From Trueperaceae bacterium (GTDB lineage: Bacteria; Deinococcota; Deinococci; Deinococcales; Trueperaceae), in contig DASVDQ010000100.1 of the NCBI GenBank assembly GCA_036381035.1, forward strand, positions 1-44,598: a stretch of 44,598 bases of DNA, read 5' to 3'. Below, in pieces: positions 44,093 to 44,598 of the stretch. The notes under the pieces were generated by a model. The model was not told where the DNA came from. It searched no databases and saw only the letters and a program-made list of their open reading frames with translations. Positions within the stretch are counted from its first letter, which is position 1, and each line of letters begins with the position of its first letter. The position numbers were made by a program, and so were the translations under genes.

Positions 44093-44598
44093 ATGGCGGT
44101 CCGCGAGGTCCCGGCGAGGTCGTTGGTGGGCGGTTCGCGCGTCGGCTACGGCGAGGACGCGCACCGCCTGGCGGCCGGGCGGGCCCTCTGGCTGGGCGGG
44201 CACTCGATCCCCGAGGCGCCGCGCGGCGCGGCGGCCCACAGCGACGGCGACGCGCTGCTGCACGCGCTCTCCGACGCGGTCCTCTCGGCCTTCGCGCTGG
44301 GGGACATCGGCGTCCACTTCCCGCCGGGGCAGCCCGAGACCGCCGACATGGACAGCCGCCTGATCCTCAAGCGCTGCCTGGAGCTGGTCGCCGAGCGGGC
44401 GCCGGGCGCCCGCCTCGTGAACGCCGCCGCCGTCGTGACGCTCGACGCCCCCAAGCTCGGCCCCCACCGCGACGCCATAGTGGCCTCCTGCGCCGAGTTC
44501 CTCGGCCTGGCGCCGGGGCGCTTCGGGCTGACGTTCAAGACGTCGGAGGGCCTGGCGCCCGACCACGTGCAGGCGCGGGCGACGGTGCTGTTCGAGGT
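44093..44598 (+). CDS. ispF: 2-C-methyl-D-erythritol 2,4-cyclodiphosphate synthase (3' end missing)
   Basis: The open frame runs 168 codons to the window edge. [11 protein letters not shown] supplies the zinc Asp and His, [18 protein letters not shown] the third His and the substrate loop, and [11 protein letters not shown] the trimer interface. The end, [20 protein letters not shown], is the Deinococcus-Thermus variant; E. coli has TTEKLGFTGRGEGI there. The enzyme cyclises CDP-ME-2-phosphate in the non-mevalonate isoprenoid pathway. About 15 extra N-terminal residues precede the usual start; the leaderless promoter supports ATG 44093. Only the last few residues should be missing. Confidence 0.95.
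   Translation, partial: MAVREVPARSLVGGSRVGYGEDAHRLAAGRALWLGGHSIPEAPRGAAAHSDGDALLHALSDAVLSAFALGDIGVHFPPGQPETADMDSRLILKRCLELVAERAPGARLVNAAAVVTLDAPKLGPHRDAIVASCAEFLGLAPGRFGLTFKTSEGLAPDHVQARATVLFE

Overview
This window is gene-dense, very GC-rich bacterial chromosome with strong G/C third-position bias. It most resembles the Deinococcus-Thermus phylum, probably the Trueperaceae. Three things support this. The IspF C-terminus reads [17 protein letters not shown], a form I recall from Thermus. A PaaR-type operator matches the motif I recall for Thermus thermophilus PaaR. About 16 genes have a -10-like TANNNT placed 6-9 nt before the start codon, the leaderless architecture known from Deinococcus. 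No mobile element, tRNA, rRNA or CRISPR array is visible, and no gap between genes exceeds about 255 bp. The taxonomic call is inference.

Layout: 1-174 is the 5' end of recA (minus). 377-2411 encodes the E1 beta and alpha subunits of a branched-chain-type 2-oxoacid dehydrogenase (minus). Divergent from it lies a phenylacetate operon (2481-6045): a TetR/PaaR regulator and paaA, a double-domain paaB, paaC and paaD. A perfect PaaR-type palindrome sits between the two units. 6104-12972 holds a TPR-rhomboid protease, plsY, an EamA permease, an Hsp33 with a second cysteine cluster, coaD, meaB and a Gfo/Idh oxidoreductase. 13049-17619 (minus) is a competence/replication cluster: comEA, comEC, a small Hanks-type kinase and holA. 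17823-21784 has Mn-SOD, an acrylyl-CoA reductase, a dsbA-dsbB pair, a broken small ORF and a phosphodiesterase. 21809-25079 (minus) is trmFO, threonine aldolase and aroE.

25128-31081 is the least familiar part: an RsiV-like secreted protein, a large unrecognised membrane protein, a TPR-like protein, a multi-TM GAF-like/GGDEF diguanylate cyclase and a 107-residue TPR-like protein. 31112-36848 has an M20 peptidase, lnt, and the trkA-trkH potassium system. 36960-40727 holds two envelope proteins. One is a 968-residue lipoprotein combining a beta-propeller, a PPC-like domain, a leishmanolysin-type (M8) metalloprotease and a PA domain. The window ends with acs, a DMT permease and the start of ispF.

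Shared themes are acyl-CoA metabolism (E1, paa, meaB, yhdH/acuI, acs) and envelope biogenesis and redox (plsY, lnt, dsbAB, rhomboid, M8 lipoprotein). The best candidates for new biology are the M8 lipoprotein, the tandem PaaB with a shared PaaR operator, the extended Hsp33, the kinase inside the competence/holA cluster, and the compact back-to-back leaderless promoters.
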